This document shows positions 1 through 12,453 of a DNA stretch of 64,000 nucleotides, in pieces. The DNA comes from Hydrogenophilales bacterium 28-61-23 (GTDB lineage: Bacteria > Pseudomonadota > Gammaproteobacteria > Burkholderiales > Thiobacillaceae). Positions within the stretch are counted from its first letter, which is position 1. Each line of letters opens with the position of its first letter. Under the pieces are notes generated by a model, which was not told where the DNA came from, did no database searches, and saw only the letters and a list, made by a program, of their open reading frames with translations. The translations under genes and the position numbers were made by a program. The stretch covers positions 186,001 to 250,000 of the forward strand of contig NCGJ01000002.1 in the NCBI GenBank assembly GCA_002281555.1. Reading direction: 5' to 3'.

Positions 1-692
1 TGCTGGCCAAACAGGCGGCCAAAATCACCCGCAAACCGATCACCCACGTCATCAACACGCACCATCATGGCGACCACAGCCTGGGCAATGCGGCCTTCCC
101 CAACGCCAAAATCCTCAGTTCCGAGCAATGCCGCAAGCTGGCGCTGGAAACGGGCGCGGAGTGGATCGCCACCGTCGAAGCCGCCGCCGGACGCAAATTC
201 CCGAACACCAAAGTCGTCACCGCCGAGACCACCTACCCGCAAAACAGCAAAACCGAACTGAGCATCGATGGCGTCAGGATGGTGTTCTGGGTGCCGGAAG
301 CCGCGCACACCCTGGGCGACCTGATGATCTGGCTGCCGGACGACCAGGTTTTGCTGTCCGGCGACATCATGGTCAACCGGGTCACGCCCAACTTCCGCGA
401 TGCCAACCTGAAGCAATGGATCAATGCGCTGGGCGAAGTGCAAAGCCTGCCGGTGAAGACCATCGTGCCCGGCCACGGCCCATTGATGAGCAAACAGGAC
501 GCCGCCGCCATGCATAGCCGCATGTCCAGCCTGTATGACGGCATCGCGGCGGGTGTGAAGGCCGGTCTGACCGACAGCGAAATCCGCACCAAACTCGACC
601 TGAAAGAGTGGAAGAAACTGCACCACTTCGACGAACAGATGGGCGGCAACATCAACAAGGCCTATCTGGAAATCGAAGCGGCGAGTTTTTGA
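1..692 (+). CDS. MBL-fold metallo-hydrolase (5' end outside window)
   Basis: This is the C-terminal 229 residues of a metallo-beta-lactamase-fold hydrolase; the start lies upstream of the window. The zinc motif THHHGDH is encoded near nt 57-77. Further conserved histidine/aspartate sites follow: PEAAHTLGD near nt 295, LLSGDIM near nt 352 and VPGHGP near nt 466. This spacing fits the glyoxalase II / SoxH-like branch. The substrate cannot be told from sequence. No neighbouring gene suggests a pathway; rsgA follows after 130 bases and looks separately transcribed. Confidence 0.88.
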   Translation, partial: LAKQAAKITRKPITHVINTHHHGDHSLGNAAFPNAKILSSEQCRKLALETGAEWIATVEAAAGRKFPNTKVVTAETTYPQNSKTELSIDGVRMVFWVPEAAHTLGDLMIWLPDDQVLLSGDIMVNRVTPNFRDANLKQWINALGEVQSLPVKTIVPGHGPLMSKQDAAAMHSRMSSLYDGIAAGVKAGLTDSEIRTKLDLKEWKKLHHFDEQMGGNINKAYLEIEAASF

Positions 693-822
693 TGGATTCA
701 GGTGCTGATTCGATGACTGTCGCCTGTGGCAGACACCGACCACGACCGGTCATTCGCGGGGCGAATCAGCCTGCCTTGACACCCCTGGTTGGCGGGCTTG
801 CCGGTACCTGCAGACTTTCACG

Positions 823-1893
823 ATGAAATTCAGTGAACTTGGCCTGGATCGCTGGTTGGCGGACAAAGCCAGCGAACTGTGTGGGCCCGACTTGTCCGTG
901 GCCAGGGTCGCTGCGGTTGACCGAGGGCGGTATTTGATCCGGGGCGAGGGTGGCGAGGCACTAGCCGAACTGACCGGCAAATTCCTCCATCTCGCCGAGT
1001 CCTCCGAGGAACTTCCCTGCGTGGGCGATTGGGTGTGCGTGCACTACCGCGATGCCGGCGCGCAGGCCAGCATTCACCACCTGCTGCCACGCCGATCCTT
1101 CCTCCGGCGCAAAGCCGCCGGCCGAGATGTCGAGTTCCAGATGATTGCGGCAAACATCGACGTGGCATTCATCGTGCAGTCCTGCCACTTCGATTTCAAT
1201 GTCCGACGCCTGGAGCGCTACCTCGTGATGGCCAGGGACGGCCATATCGAGCCCGTGGTGCTTCTAACCAAGACAGATCTGGTCACCCCGGAAGAACTGG
1301 AACAGTTGATCGGCCGGATCCGGCTCATGAGGGTGGAGGCGAAGATCGTCTGCGTCAGCAACGTGACGGGCGCTGGCATCGATCAGGTTCGCGAGCTCAT
1401 GGCTTCCGGCAAGACCTATTGTCTGCTCGGTTCGTCGGGTGTCGGCAAGACGACGCTCATCAACCGTCTGCGTGGTGACGGCGCGCTCGAAACCCGCGCG
1501 GTCAGCCATACGGGCGAGGGGCGTCACACCACCACGCGGCGCCAGTTGATCGTGCTTGAGCATGGCGGGCTGTTGATCGACATGCCAGGCATGCGCGAAC
1601 TGGGGATGCTTGGCGCAGGCGAAGGCATCGAGGAGACTTTCGTCGACATCAGCTCGCTTGCACGGGGCTGCCGGTATCCCGACTGCCGCCATGACAGTGA
1701 ACCGGGTTGTGAGGTTCGTGCGGCCATCGAGCGGCACGAGCTGAGCGAAGAGCATCTGCAAAACTACCTGAAGCTGCGCAACGAATCCGAATTCCACGAC
1801 CTGTCCTACCTTGATCGGCGCAAGAAGGACAAGGCATTCGGCCGGTTTGTCCACAGCTACAAAAAACAGAAGGACGGGCCGGGCCGGAACTAG
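823..1893 (+). CDS. rsgA: Ribosome small subunit-dependent GTPase A
   Basis: RsgA (YjeQ) is a circularly permuted GTPase that tests late 30S ribosomal subunits and releases maturation factors. The 356-residue product has an N-terminal OB-fold (about 1-95). The GTPase motifs follow in permuted order: TKTD (149-152), P-loop GSSGVGKT (203-210) and DMPGM (253-257). The C-terminal zinc finger uses C283, C288, H290 and C296 in the CX4CXHX5C pattern diagnostic of the family. Length is normal. The ATG at 823 is the first codon that keeps the whole OB-fold. It appears to be monocistronic. Confidence 0.96.
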   Translation: MKFSELGLDRWLADKASELCGPDLSVARVAAVDRGRYLIRGEGGEALAELTGKFLHLAESSEELPCVGDWVCVHYRDAGAQASIHHLLPRRSFLRRKAAGRDVEFQMIAANIDVAFIVQSCHFDFNVRRLERYLVMARDGHIEPVVLLTKTDLVTPEELEQLIGRIRLMRVEAKIVCVSNVTGAGIDQVRELMASGKTYCLLGSSGVGKTTLINRLRGDGALETRAVSHTGEGRHTTTRRQLIVLEHGGLLIDMPGMRELGMLGAGEGIEETFVDISSLARGCRYPDCRHDSEPGCEVRAAIERHELSEEHLQNYLKLRNESEFHDLSYLDRRKKDKAFGRFVHSYKKQKDGPGRN

Positions 1894-2041
1894 ACCGGAA
1901 TGTGGAGACGGCGGAACGACCATGCGCCAGCAGCAACGAACAGCTGTTCATTGACGGAGAGTTGGTCGGCCAGCGCCAAGTGACTGACCGCATCGGGTCG
2001 GAAGCAGTCATGGATATCCACGCCGGATTCCAGATGCCTTT

Positions 2042-3664
2042 TTACCGGCTCGACTGGCCAACCATGCTCAGCGCCACCGCTTCGGCGACCTTGATACCGT
2101 CGACGGCGGCGGACAGGATGCCGCCGGCGTAACCGGCACCTTCGCCGGCGGGATAAAGGCCGCGCGTGTTCAGGCTCTGGCAATCGTCGCCGCGCGCGAT
2201 GCGGATCGGCGAGGAGGTGCGCGTTTCCACCCCGGTCAGTACCGCGTCGTCCATCGCGAAGCCTTTGATCTGCTTGTCGAATGCCGGCAGCGCCTCGCGG
2301 ATCGTGGCAATGACGTAGTCGGGCAGGCAGGCGGACAGGTCGGTCCAGTGCACGCCCGGCGTGTACGAGGGCGTCACCGTGCCCGGCCCGGTGGATGGCC
2401 GGCCGGCGAGGAAGTCGCCGACTTTCTGCGCCGGCGCGCGGTAGTCGCTGCCGCCCGCGACGAAGGCGGCGGCTTCCCATAGCCGCTGGAAATCCATGCC
2501 GGCGAGCGGGTTGGTTTGGATGTTGCTGCCAAAGTCTTTCGGTTCGATGCCGACCACGATGGCGGCATTGGCGTTGCGTTCGTTGCGCGAATATTGGCTC
2601 ATGCCGTTGGTCACCACTCGCCCCGGTTCCGAGGTGGCGGCCACCACGGTGCCGCCCGGGCACATGCAGAAACTGTAGGCCGAGCGGCCGTTGCCGGCGT
2701 GATACACCAGCTTGTAGTCGGCCGCGCCGAGTACCGGGTTGCCGGCGAAGTCGCCGAAGCGGCACTGGTCGATCAAGGACTGCGGATGCTCGATGCGGAA
2801 GCCGACCGAGAACGGCTTCGGCTCGATGTGGACGCCGCGCTCGAACAGCATGCGGAAGGTATCGCGCGCGCTGTGGCCCAGCGCCAGCACGACATGGTCG
2901 GCGGCGATGCGCTCGCCGTCTGCCAGCACCACGCCTTCGATCTGGCCAGCGACGATGTCCAGGTCGACCACCCGGCTCTGAAAGCGAATCTCGCCACCTA
3001 GCTGGGTGATGGCCTCGCGCATGTGCTCGACCATGGTCACCAACTTGAAGGTGCCGATATGCGGCTTGCTGACGTAGAGAATTTCTTCCGGCGCGCCGGC
3101 TTTGACGAACTCTTCCAGCACCTTGCGGCCGTGGTGCTGCGGGTCCTTGATCTGGCTGTACAGCTTGCCGTCGGAAAAGGTGCCGGCGCCGCCTTCGCCG
3201 AACTGGACGTTGGATTCGGGGTTCAACTCGCCTTTGCGCCACAGCGCCCAGGTGTCCTTGGTGCGCTCGCGCACCGCCTTGCCGCGTTCCAGCAGGATGG
3301 GTTTGAAACCCATTTGCGCCAGCAGCAACGCAGCCAGCAAGCCGCACGGGCCGGCGCCGATGACCAGCGGGCGGGAACGCAATTGTTCCGGCGCTTGGGC
3401 GACGTAGCGGTAAGCCATGTCCGGCGTAAGCATCAGGTGTTTATCGCCGCGTAGCCGTTTCAGCAGCGCGGCCTCGTCGTTCACCTCGACATCCAGCGTG
3501 TAGATCAAGGCGATCGCGGCGCGCTTGCGGGCGTCGTAGCTACGCTTATGGATTTCAAAACGCAGCAACTGATCCGGCGCGATGGCCAGGCGCTTCAGAA
3601 TGGCGGCGCGCAACGCCTGTTCGGAATGGTCGAGCGGAAGTTTGACTTCGGTTAATCGCAACAT
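2042..3664 (-). CDS. FAD-dependent dehydrogenase (COG2509 family)
   Basis: This 540-residue flavoprotein resembles the COG2509 group of uncharacterised FAD-dependent dehydrogenases. After a roughly 95-residue N-terminal domain comes the dinucleotide-binding motif VIGAGPCG (101-108), followed by LLERGKAVRERTKD. Near the C-terminus PAGEGAGYAGGI marks the second FAD contact typical of the family. The reading frame continues 28 codons upstream, but the ATG at 3664 begins the conserved MLRLTEVKL segment and is preferred. The substrate is unknown. The gene is divergent from the MscS gene, with about 100 bases between their starts. Confidence 0.88.
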   Translation of the reverse strand: MLRLTEVKLPLDHSEQALRAAILKRLAIAPDQLLRFEIHKRSYDARKRAAIALIYTLDVEVNDEAALLKRLRGDKHLMLTPDMAYRYVAQAPEQLRSRPLVIGAGPCGLLAALLLAQMGFKPILLERGKAVRERTKDTWALWRKGELNPESNVQFGEGGAGTFSDGKLYSQIKDPQHHGRKVLEEFVKAGAPEEILYVSKPHIGTFKLVTMVEHMREAITQLGGEIRFQSRVVDLDIVAGQIEGVVLADGERIAADHVVLALGHSARDTFRMLFERGVHIEPKPFSVGFRIEHPQSLIDQCRFGDFAGNPVLGAADYKLVYHAGNGRSAYSFCMCPGGTVVAATSEPGRVVTNGMSQYSRNERNANAAIVVGIEPKDFGSNIQTNPLAGMDFQRLWEAAAFVAGGSDYRAPAQKVGDFLAGRPSTGPGTVTPSYTPGVHWTDLSACLPDYVIATIREALPAFDKQIKGFAMDDAVLTGVETRTSSPIRIARGDDCQSLNTRGLYPAGEGAGYAGGILSAAVDGIKVAEAVALSMVGQSSR

Positions 3665-3763
3665 GGTAGAGCCGCATTGGGCCAGCCGGCCGGGTAAGCA
3701 AGGCCCGGATTTTAGCCCGCTCCGGCTTAGAATCCGGGACGTTCGCATCTAGAGAAACCCGCC

Positions 3764-4612
3764 ATGAACAATCCCATCGGCCACGAAATCGACAACAACA
3801 TCGCCGCGCTGGATCAAGTGCAGAGCACCGCGATCGACCTCGCGCTCAAGTTCGGCCCCAAGCTGCTCGTCGCCGGCCTGATTCTGCTGGCCGGACACTA
3901 TGTCGGGCGCTGGCTGGGCAAGATGGTGGAGGGCCTGCTGCTCAAGCTGGAACTGGATGTCACCGTGCGCATCCTGCTGGTGCGGCTGGCGCGCGTTCTG
4001 GTGCTCGGCATGTTCGCCGTGCTCGCCTTGCAGAACCTGGGCGTCGAATTGCTGCCCCTGATCGCCGGCCTCGGCGTCGCCGGCGCCGGCCTCGCGCTGG
4101 CCATGCAGGGCGTCCTGTCCAACCTGGCGGCCGGGCTGACCATCATCTTCACGCGGCCGTTCCGGGTCGGCGAATACATCTCCATTGCCGGCGAGGAAGG
4201 CCAGGTCGAGGTCATCAGCCTGTTCAATACCGTGCTGAGCCATCCGGACATGTCGCGCGTGGTCATCCCGAATCGCAAGATCGCCGGCGAAATCCTGCAC
4301 AACTACGGCCAGGTCAGGCAGGTGAATCTGAGCGTCGGCGTGGCCTACGACACCGATCTGAGTGCCGCGCTGGCGCGCATCGATGCGCTGCTCGCCGCCA
4401 ATCCCAAGGTGATGCGCGACCCGGCGCCGCTGGTGCAGGTCGCCACGCTGGCCGACTCGTCGGTCAACATCGGCGTCCGGCCCTGGGTTTCGGTCGAGGC
4501 CTACCCGACCGCCGCGGGCGATATCAACAAAGCCATTCTGGAAAGCTTCCGCGCGGGCGGTATCGCGATCCCCTTCCCGCAGCGGGAAGTTCGGCTCCTG
4601 GGCCAGGCCTGA
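3764..4612 (+). CDS. Small-conductance mechanosensitive channel (MscS family)
   Basis: The 282-residue product is an inner-membrane channel of the MscS family, which opens under membrane tension to release solutes on hypo-osmotic shock. Three hydrophobic helices occupy about residues 27-125. The third is Gly/Ala-rich (IAGLGVAGAGLALAMQ) and is followed by the conserved FTRPFRVGEYI segment that starts the cytoplasmic beta domain. The IPNRKIAGEI stretch is also typical. Length matches the minimal MscS architecture with no extra domains. It is followed after 3 bases by a SemiSWEET gene, so the two are probably co-transcribed. Confidence 0.94.
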   Translation: MNNPIGHEIDNNIAALDQVQSTAIDLALKFGPKLLVAGLILLAGHYVGRWLGKMVEGLLLKLELDVTVRILLVRLARVLVLGMFAVLALQNLGVELLPLIAGLGVAGAGLALAMQGVLSNLAAGLTIIFTRPFRVGEYISIAGEEGQVEVISLFNTVLSHPDMSRVVIPNRKIAGEILHNYGQVRQVNLSVGVAYDTDLSAALARIDALLAANPKVMRDPAPLVQVATLADSSVNIGVRPWVSVEAYPTAAGDINKAILESFRAGGIAIPFPQREVRLLGQA

Positions 4613-4615
4613 ATC

Positions 4616-4876
4616 ATGTCGCCCGACCTGATCGGCTATGGCGCGGCCTTCTTCACCACCGCCGCCTTCGTGCCGCAAGCGCTGAAATCCTGGAGCACGC
4701 GCGATCTTTCCGGCGTTTCATTGAGCATGTACAGCATGTTCACGCTGGGCGTGGCGCTATGGCTACTGTATGGAATCGCCTTGCAAAGCTGGCCGATCAT
4801 CCTGGCCAACTGCATAACGCTGGCGCTGGCCAGCCTGGTTTTAGGCCTGAAAATCAGCCATCTGCGCGCAAAGTAA
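4616..4876 (+). CDS. SemiSWEET / PQ-loop family sugar transporter
   Basis: The 86-residue membrane protein has three predicted helices and a PQ-loop motif (FVPQALKSW, about residues 20-28). It matches bacterial SemiSWEETs, which dimerise into small bidirectional sugar carriers. Its substrate is not evident. It starts 3 bases after the MscS stop, so translation coupling is likely. Its last 23 bases overlap the 3' end of the convergent phosphatase gene, an overlap of coding ends with no room for a separate terminator. Confidence 0.9.
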   Translation: MSPDLIGYGAAFFTTAAFVPQALKSWSTRDLSGVSLSMYSMFTLGVALWLLYGIALQSWPIILANCITLALASLVLGLKISHLRAK

Positions 4877-5417
4877 CCGGCTGCGGCGGCCATTCCAGCC
4901 GCAGCCACGCGCAATTGCCTAGGCTGGCGCGCGCGGCCGCTTCCACATCCTGTCCGGCCAGCGCGGCGGCGGCTTGAATCGGATTTTCGTGCGAAACCGC
5001 GAGCACGATTCCGTCGGGATGTCGCCGCGCAATTTCTTCGAGAAAATCGCCTACCCGCTGCATCTGCTCCAGAAAAGACTCGCCATTCGCCGGCTTGATC
5101 CGCACCGGGTCCGGCCGCACCAGACCGTTGAACGCCTCCACCTGCTGGCCGTCGAGGCCGGAACGGCGCTCATTCAGACGGGCATCGATACGCAGCGGCA
5201 GATCGCGGCCCGCCAGGATGATCTCGGCGGTCTGCCGAGCGCGCAGGAACTGCGAGGCATAGGCGTGGCTGAAACTGATGCCGCTTAAAGCTTGCGCGGC
5301 CGTTACCGCCTGCGCGCGTCCCTTGGCGGTCAGTAGTACCGGCCGAGTCGGATCATCGTTGATGAAACCGCCGACATTGGCTTCGCTTTCGCCATGGCGG
5401 ACGAGGTAAAGCAGCAT
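4854..5417 (-). CDS. Histidine phosphatase family protein (phosphoglycerate mutase-like)
   Basis: The 187-residue protein belongs to the histidine phosphatase superfamily. The catalytic RHGES motif is at residues 7-11, with H8 the phospho-accepting histidine. The second active-site histidine lies in AVSHENP near residue 144. Conserved LRARQTAEI after the first beta-alpha unit is also typical. Members act on small phosphorylated metabolites or proteins; the true substrate cannot be called, and cofactor-dependent mutase activity is unlikely at this short length. It lies downstream of the GIY-YIG gene with a 75-base gap. Confidence 0.9.
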   Translation of the reverse strand: MLLYLVRHGESEANVGGFINDDPTRPVLLTAKGRAQAVTAAQALSGISFSHAYASQFLRARQTAEIILAGRDLPLRIDARLNERRSGLDGQQVEAFNGLVRPDPVRIKPANGESFLEQMQRVGDFLEEIARRHPDGIVLAVSHENPIQAAAALAGQDVEAAARASLGNCAWLRLEWPPQPVTLRADG

Positions 5418-5492
5418 CTCTCGTTAGTGGTTGTTGACCGTGAGGGGCTTGGGAGGCAAGGTGATTGGCTACTTGCTCTCTCGAACTAGGAA

Positions 5493-6341
5493 TTAGCTCC
5501 CCTCAAGTTCCTTCAGGGTCTTACCAGCCTCGTCCTTCCAAGCAGTAAGTCCATTCGCACCACCTCCGTGTACAACAGCTGCTGCTGCACTTGGGCTGGT
5601 GAACTCGGTATCCTTGGTGAAGACATACAAGCCATCTTTCTCAATCAGCGTGCCGTCTTGAACTAACTTTTCGCGGAGCGCAACGACAAAAGGATGCTGT
5701 GTTTCAGCAGAAGGCCGCAATGCTCTCACTGCGGTTGAGTCCTTGAAAATCACAAAGCCCCCTTCTGTTCTCCTTCCACGCGCTAATGCATTCTTGATCT
5801 TGCAGAAAAGTTGGGCCTGTTGTTTCGCAGGTTTGGTCGAACCGGATATCGGCGAAAGAAGATCAGACCCAAGCACCGGCAACACCTGTCGGATGCGTGA
5901 GAGGTAAACCTCCATGTCTTCGCGATCGGACTCGGGTAATTTCGGGTTACTTGAGTTCGTGTTCTCAAGGGCGTAGCGGCCAATTAGCTTTGCCTCCTGG
6001 AGAAGGCGGTTCTCCAGAAAGCGAATGTGTGCCTTCGTGAGGTTCTCATCTTTGCTTACAAAAACAACAACCGCGTTCCAGAAATCTTTTGCCTTATGTT
6101 GCTTCAGTCTTTCTCGAATAACCTCGGCTTCACCGATGTACGCCAGTGGCGTGCCTGTATCTGGGTTAACGCCTAGCAAGAAGTAAACGCCTGAGCTTTC
6201 GAGTTCTTCTCGGGCAAGCAGATCTTCCAACTCGGTCCGGGGCGCTGCTAGCGCTTTGCCCGTCCAATTAGAGACTTCACCGACACGGAGACGCTTCGCA
6301 TCTCCGTGGGGTAGAAACAGCTTGATCGTTGCGGAGGTCAT
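5493..6341 (-). CDS. GIY-YIG nuclease family protein with DUF4357
   Basis: The 282-residue product has an N-terminal GIY-YIG nuclease-like domain. GVY is at 51-53, YIG at 68-70, a conserved arginine lies just after it and a candidate catalytic glutamate is E110 in FLEN. The C-terminal 75 residues match DUF4357, with the FTSPSAAAAVVHGGGANG-type signature near 245-265. Such proteins are usually accessory genes of uncertain DNA-processing role. The coding sequence is clearly less GC-rich than its neighbours and separates gyrB from the phosphatase, suggesting recent acquisition. No partner toxin, methylase or integrase is adjacent. Confidence 0.88.
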   Translation of the reverse strand: MTSATIKLFLPHGDAKRLRVGEVSNWTGKALAAPRTELEDLLAREELESSGVYFLLGVNPDTGTPLAYIGEAEVIRERLKQHKAKDFWNAVVVFVSKDENLTKAHIRFLENRLLQEAKLIGRYALENTNSSNPKLPESDREDMEVYLSRIRQVLPVLGSDLLSPISGSTKPAKQQAQLFCKIKNALARGRRTEGGFVIFKDSTAVRALRPSAETQHPFVVALREKLVQDGTLIEKDGLYVFTKDTEFTSPSAAAAVVHGGGANGLTAWKDEAGKTLKELEGS

Positions 6342-6383
6342 GTCGAAGAACGACTGAAGATATGAAACCCTACCGAAAACGGT

Positions 6384-10053
<3,670 letters not shown>

Positions 10054-10290
10054 TTATATATATTCCTGAAGATAGTAATAGGTAACGGCTGTTTCTTTGG
10101 ATAAGCCAATAAAGTGTATCAAAATCATCGGGTTAAGCTGTGTAAAAAAAGCCTTGAAGCCTGTGGACGCAGCGGGTGTTCATTGTGGGTAATTATTGTG
10201 TGTAGCGGCCAACCCGGCTTTATCAACAATCTGTACATACCCTATCCACGGAGTTATCAACAAGAAGCCCATGTCATCCAAGCTTGGGCT
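10054..10290. other. dnaA-dnaN intergenic region with DnaA-box-like cluster (possible oriC component)
   Basis: Five DnaA-box-like 9-mers lie within 101 bases. They are TGTGGACGC (10162, reverse orientation), TGTGGGTAA (10184, reverse, one change from the complement of TTATCCACA), TTATCAACA (10220), CTATCCACG (10242) and TTATCAACA (10254). The flanks are AT-richer than the coding DNA. Genes diverge around dnaA/rpmH, as expected at a bidirectional origin. The 147-base dnaA-rpmH gap holds no clear boxes, so this gap is the better origin candidate here. Replication activity is inferred, not shown. Confidence 0.6.
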
Positions 10291-11706
10291 TCACCCGGTT
10301 AATACCTGTATCAGCAAGTTGTAATCCTTGCGCAGTGTCTGGTCGCTGGCTTTCAGTTCTTCAATTTTGGCGCATGCATGTAATACCGTGGTGTGATCGC
10401 GCCCGCCAAACGAGAGGCCTATTTCGGGGTAGGACAAGTTGGTCAACTCGCGCGCCAGATACATGGCCATTTGACGCGGTCTCGCCAGTACACGGGTGCG
10501 CTTCTTGGAGTACATGTCGGCAACCTTGATCTTGAAGTAATCGGCGACGGTCTTCTGGATGTTTTCGATGGAAATCTGTCGGTTTTGTACCGCTAACAAG
10601 TCCTTCAAAGCTTCTTTTGCGAGTTCTACCGATATCGGCAGCTTGCTGAAACGGGCATAGGCGATCACCCGCTTCAGGGCGCCTTCCAGCTCGCGCACGT
10701 TGGAACGAACCTGTTTGGCGATGAAGAAGGCGGTTCCTTCATCGAGACTGGTTTTTTCTATGCGTGCTTTATCCAGCAATATAGCCACGCGCATTTCAAG
10801 TTCCGGCGGTTCCAGCATCACGGTCAAACCCCAACTGAAACGGGATTTGAGGCGCTCTTCTATGCCTTCCATGTTCTTGGGGAAGGTATCGCTGGTGATG
10901 ATGACTTGCTTGTGTTCCTCAATCAGGGTGTTGAAGGTGTAGAAAAACTGTTGCTGGGTACCTTCTTTGCCAGAGAAAAACTGAATGTCATCGATCAGCA
11001 ATAGATCCAGGGAATCGTAGCGACGCTTGAAATCATCATAAGAGTTGGTGCGTACGGCTCGAACGACATCGGAGACATAACGATCCGCGTGGATGTAACG
11101 AACCCTGGCCTTTGGATTGATCTGCACCATACGATTGCCTATCGCATGCATAAGGTGGGTTTTGCCAAGTCCGACACCGCCATAGACAAAAAGCGGGTTA
11201 TAGCCCGCCCCAGGGTTGTCGGCGACTTGAAGCGCGGCCGCACGCGCCAGATCGTTAGCCTTGCCTGGCACGAAGGAATCGAAATTGAATAAAGAATTCA
11301 GTCGGCTCTCGTCGGGCAGGGCTGGTTTTTCCTGAGCGGAATTTTTGGAATTTCTTGCGGGTTTCGCGCTTTCGCCTTCAGGTTCGGCCAAAGGAACCAG
11401 ATCAAATCTTTCTGGAATCAGTGGCGCATCCATGGGTGTAGAAGCAGCTTGAGGCGAGCTTTGAACGCGTACCTCCGAGATGACCAGTTGAATCGTTACA
11501 GTGGAGGTGAAAAATTCGCCTGCCAACAGTTCAATATCGCGAAGAAATTTTTCGCGCACCCATTGGGCGACAAACCGATTGGGTGCGTTGATCAAAACCT
11601 GATCAAGATTGACCTCAATCGTTAACGGTTTGATCCAGGTGTTTAGTTGCTGTGCGTTCAACGTACGCGCGAAATGGGCGATGCAATGGCTCCAGAATTC
11701 GTGCAT
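10291..11706 (-). CDS. dnaA: Chromosomal replication initiator DnaA
   Basis: DnaA binds DnaA boxes at oriC, melts the origin and loads the helicase. The 471-residue protein has domain I (about 1-85) and a linker rich in Ser, Ala, Glu and Lys. The AAA+ domain III carries Walker A GGVGLGKTH and Walker B LLLIDDIQF. Domain IV has the DNA-binding signature GGRDHTTVLHA. The start MHEFWSHCIAHF is the conserved N-terminus. It is divergent from rpmH, with 147 bases between the start codons. Confidence 0.98.
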   Translation of the reverse strand: MHEFWSHCIAHFARTLNAQQLNTWIKPLTIEVNLDQVLINAPNRFVAQWVREKFLRDIELLAGEFFTSTVTIQLVISEVRVQSSPQAASTPMDAPLIPERFDLVPLAEPEGESAKPARNSKNSAQEKPALPDESRLNSLFNFDSFVPGKANDLARAAALQVADNPGAGYNPLFVYGGVGLGKTHLMHAIGNRMVQINPKARVRYIHADRYVSDVVRAVRTNSYDDFKRRYDSLDLLLIDDIQFFSGKEGTQQQFFYTFNTLIEEHKQVIITSDTFPKNMEGIEERLKSRFSWGLTVMLEPPELEMRVAILLDKARIEKTSLDEGTAFFIAKQVRSNVRELEGALKRVIAYARFSKLPISVELAKEALKDLLAVQNRQISIENIQKTVADYFKIKVADMYSKKRTRVLARPRQMAMYLARELTNLSYPEIGLSFGGRDHTTVLHACAKIEELKASDQTLRKDYNLLIQVLTG

Positions 11707-11779
11707 GAGTGGAATGGCAACAAGGGGTTGGAGAGTAGGGCGAGGATTCTATCACCGCCCCATAAAGACCCGGAAATGA

Positions 11780-11808
11780 TTGACAAATCAGAGGGCTAGC
11801 GGTTTAAT
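11780..11808 (+). promoter_or_regulatory. Predicted sigma-70 promoter of rpmH-rnpA
   Basis: A consensus -35 box TTGACA (11780-11785) is followed by a 17-base spacer and the -10-like TTTAAT (11803-11808). It sits 45 bases before the rpmH start on the same strand. Strong promoters at this position are usual for the ribosomal protein L34 gene. Confidence 0.7.
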
Positions 11809-11853
11809 TGCCGACTGTTTTGAAGTCAAATCTTCCCTCCTGAGGCACCCAAT

Positions 11854-11988
11854 ATGAAACGTACTTATCAACCTTCCGTAGTCCGTCGTAAGCGTACCCA
11901 TGGCTTTCGTGCGCGGATGAAGACAGTCGGCGGTCGTGCTGTCATCAATGCTCGTCGTGCTAAAGGCCGCAAGCGTTTGGCAGTTTGA
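11854..11988 (+). CDS. rpmH: 50S ribosomal protein L34
   Basis: The 44-residue, highly basic product begins [18 protein letters not shown] and ends AKGRKRLAV, the universal L34 pattern. It is a component of the large ribosomal subunit that binds 23S rRNA. It is followed after 6 bases by rnpA, the conserved rpmH-rnpA pair. A consensus promoter lies 45 bases upstream. Confidence 0.99.
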   Translation: MKRTYQPSVVRRKRTHGFRARMKTVGGRAVINARRAKGRKRLAV

Positions 11989-11994
11989 GTCCTG

Positions 11995-12414
11995 ATGCCA
12001 GATTCTGGTTCGGTTGCTGTAACAACAAAGCCGGATAACACCTTTGGGTGGCTAAAAAAAATGCGCGAAACGGATGAATTTTCATCCGTTTTTCGTTTCC
12101 GCTGTGTATGCGCTCTTCCAGGACTGGATCTGCTTGCGGCACCAAATGGTTTGGAATACCCGCGTTTGGGTTTGATTGTGCCGAAAAAAATAATTCCTAC
12201 GGCGGTGGCGCGAAATAGAATCAAACGCCTGATAAGGGAAAGCTTCCGCCTGAACCAAAATGAGTTGATCGGGCTAGATTTGGTCGCTCGGGTCAAGGCG
12301 AAGATTGACGAGGCTGATCTTGTTAATGTTTTGCATCCGGGCCTGAAACGATGCAGATCGTTAGTCGTTTCACGCGCAAAGTCCACACCCTCCATCAATT
12401 CAGGTAAGCCATAG
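11995..12414 (+). CDS. rnpA: Ribonuclease P protein component
   Basis: RnpA is the protein subunit of RNase P, which removes the 5' leader from pre-tRNA. The 139-residue product contains the RNR signature (VARNRIKRLIRESFR, about residues 70-84) and a KKMRETDEFSSVF segment corresponding to the usual N-terminal substrate-binding strand. The first 20 or so residues are an extension relative to the typical family start, so a later start codon is possible. It is translationally close to rpmH. No yidD follows; yidC starts only 40 bases downstream. Confidence 0.95.
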   Translation: MPDSGSVAVTTKPDNTFGWLKKMRETDEFSSVFRFRCVCALPGLDLLAAPNGLEYPRLGLIVPKKIIPTAVARNRIKRLIRESFRLNQNELIGLDLVARVKAKIDEADLVNVLHPGLKRCRSLVVSRAKSTPSINSGKP

Positions 12415-12453
12415 TGGCTTACTCACTGTAAACAACTAAATTCTGCCGACATC

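Noticed and set aside
1894-2041. Possible small gene between rsgA and the FAD dehydrogenase
   Set aside because: Only short frames without ribosome sites; the 148 bases between convergent genes look non-coding and show no clear hairpin.
3749-4678. 309-codon minus-strand open frame opposite the MscS gene
   Set aside because: Low-complexity shadow (His/Gln/Asp-rich) opposite a gene with clear MscS motifs.
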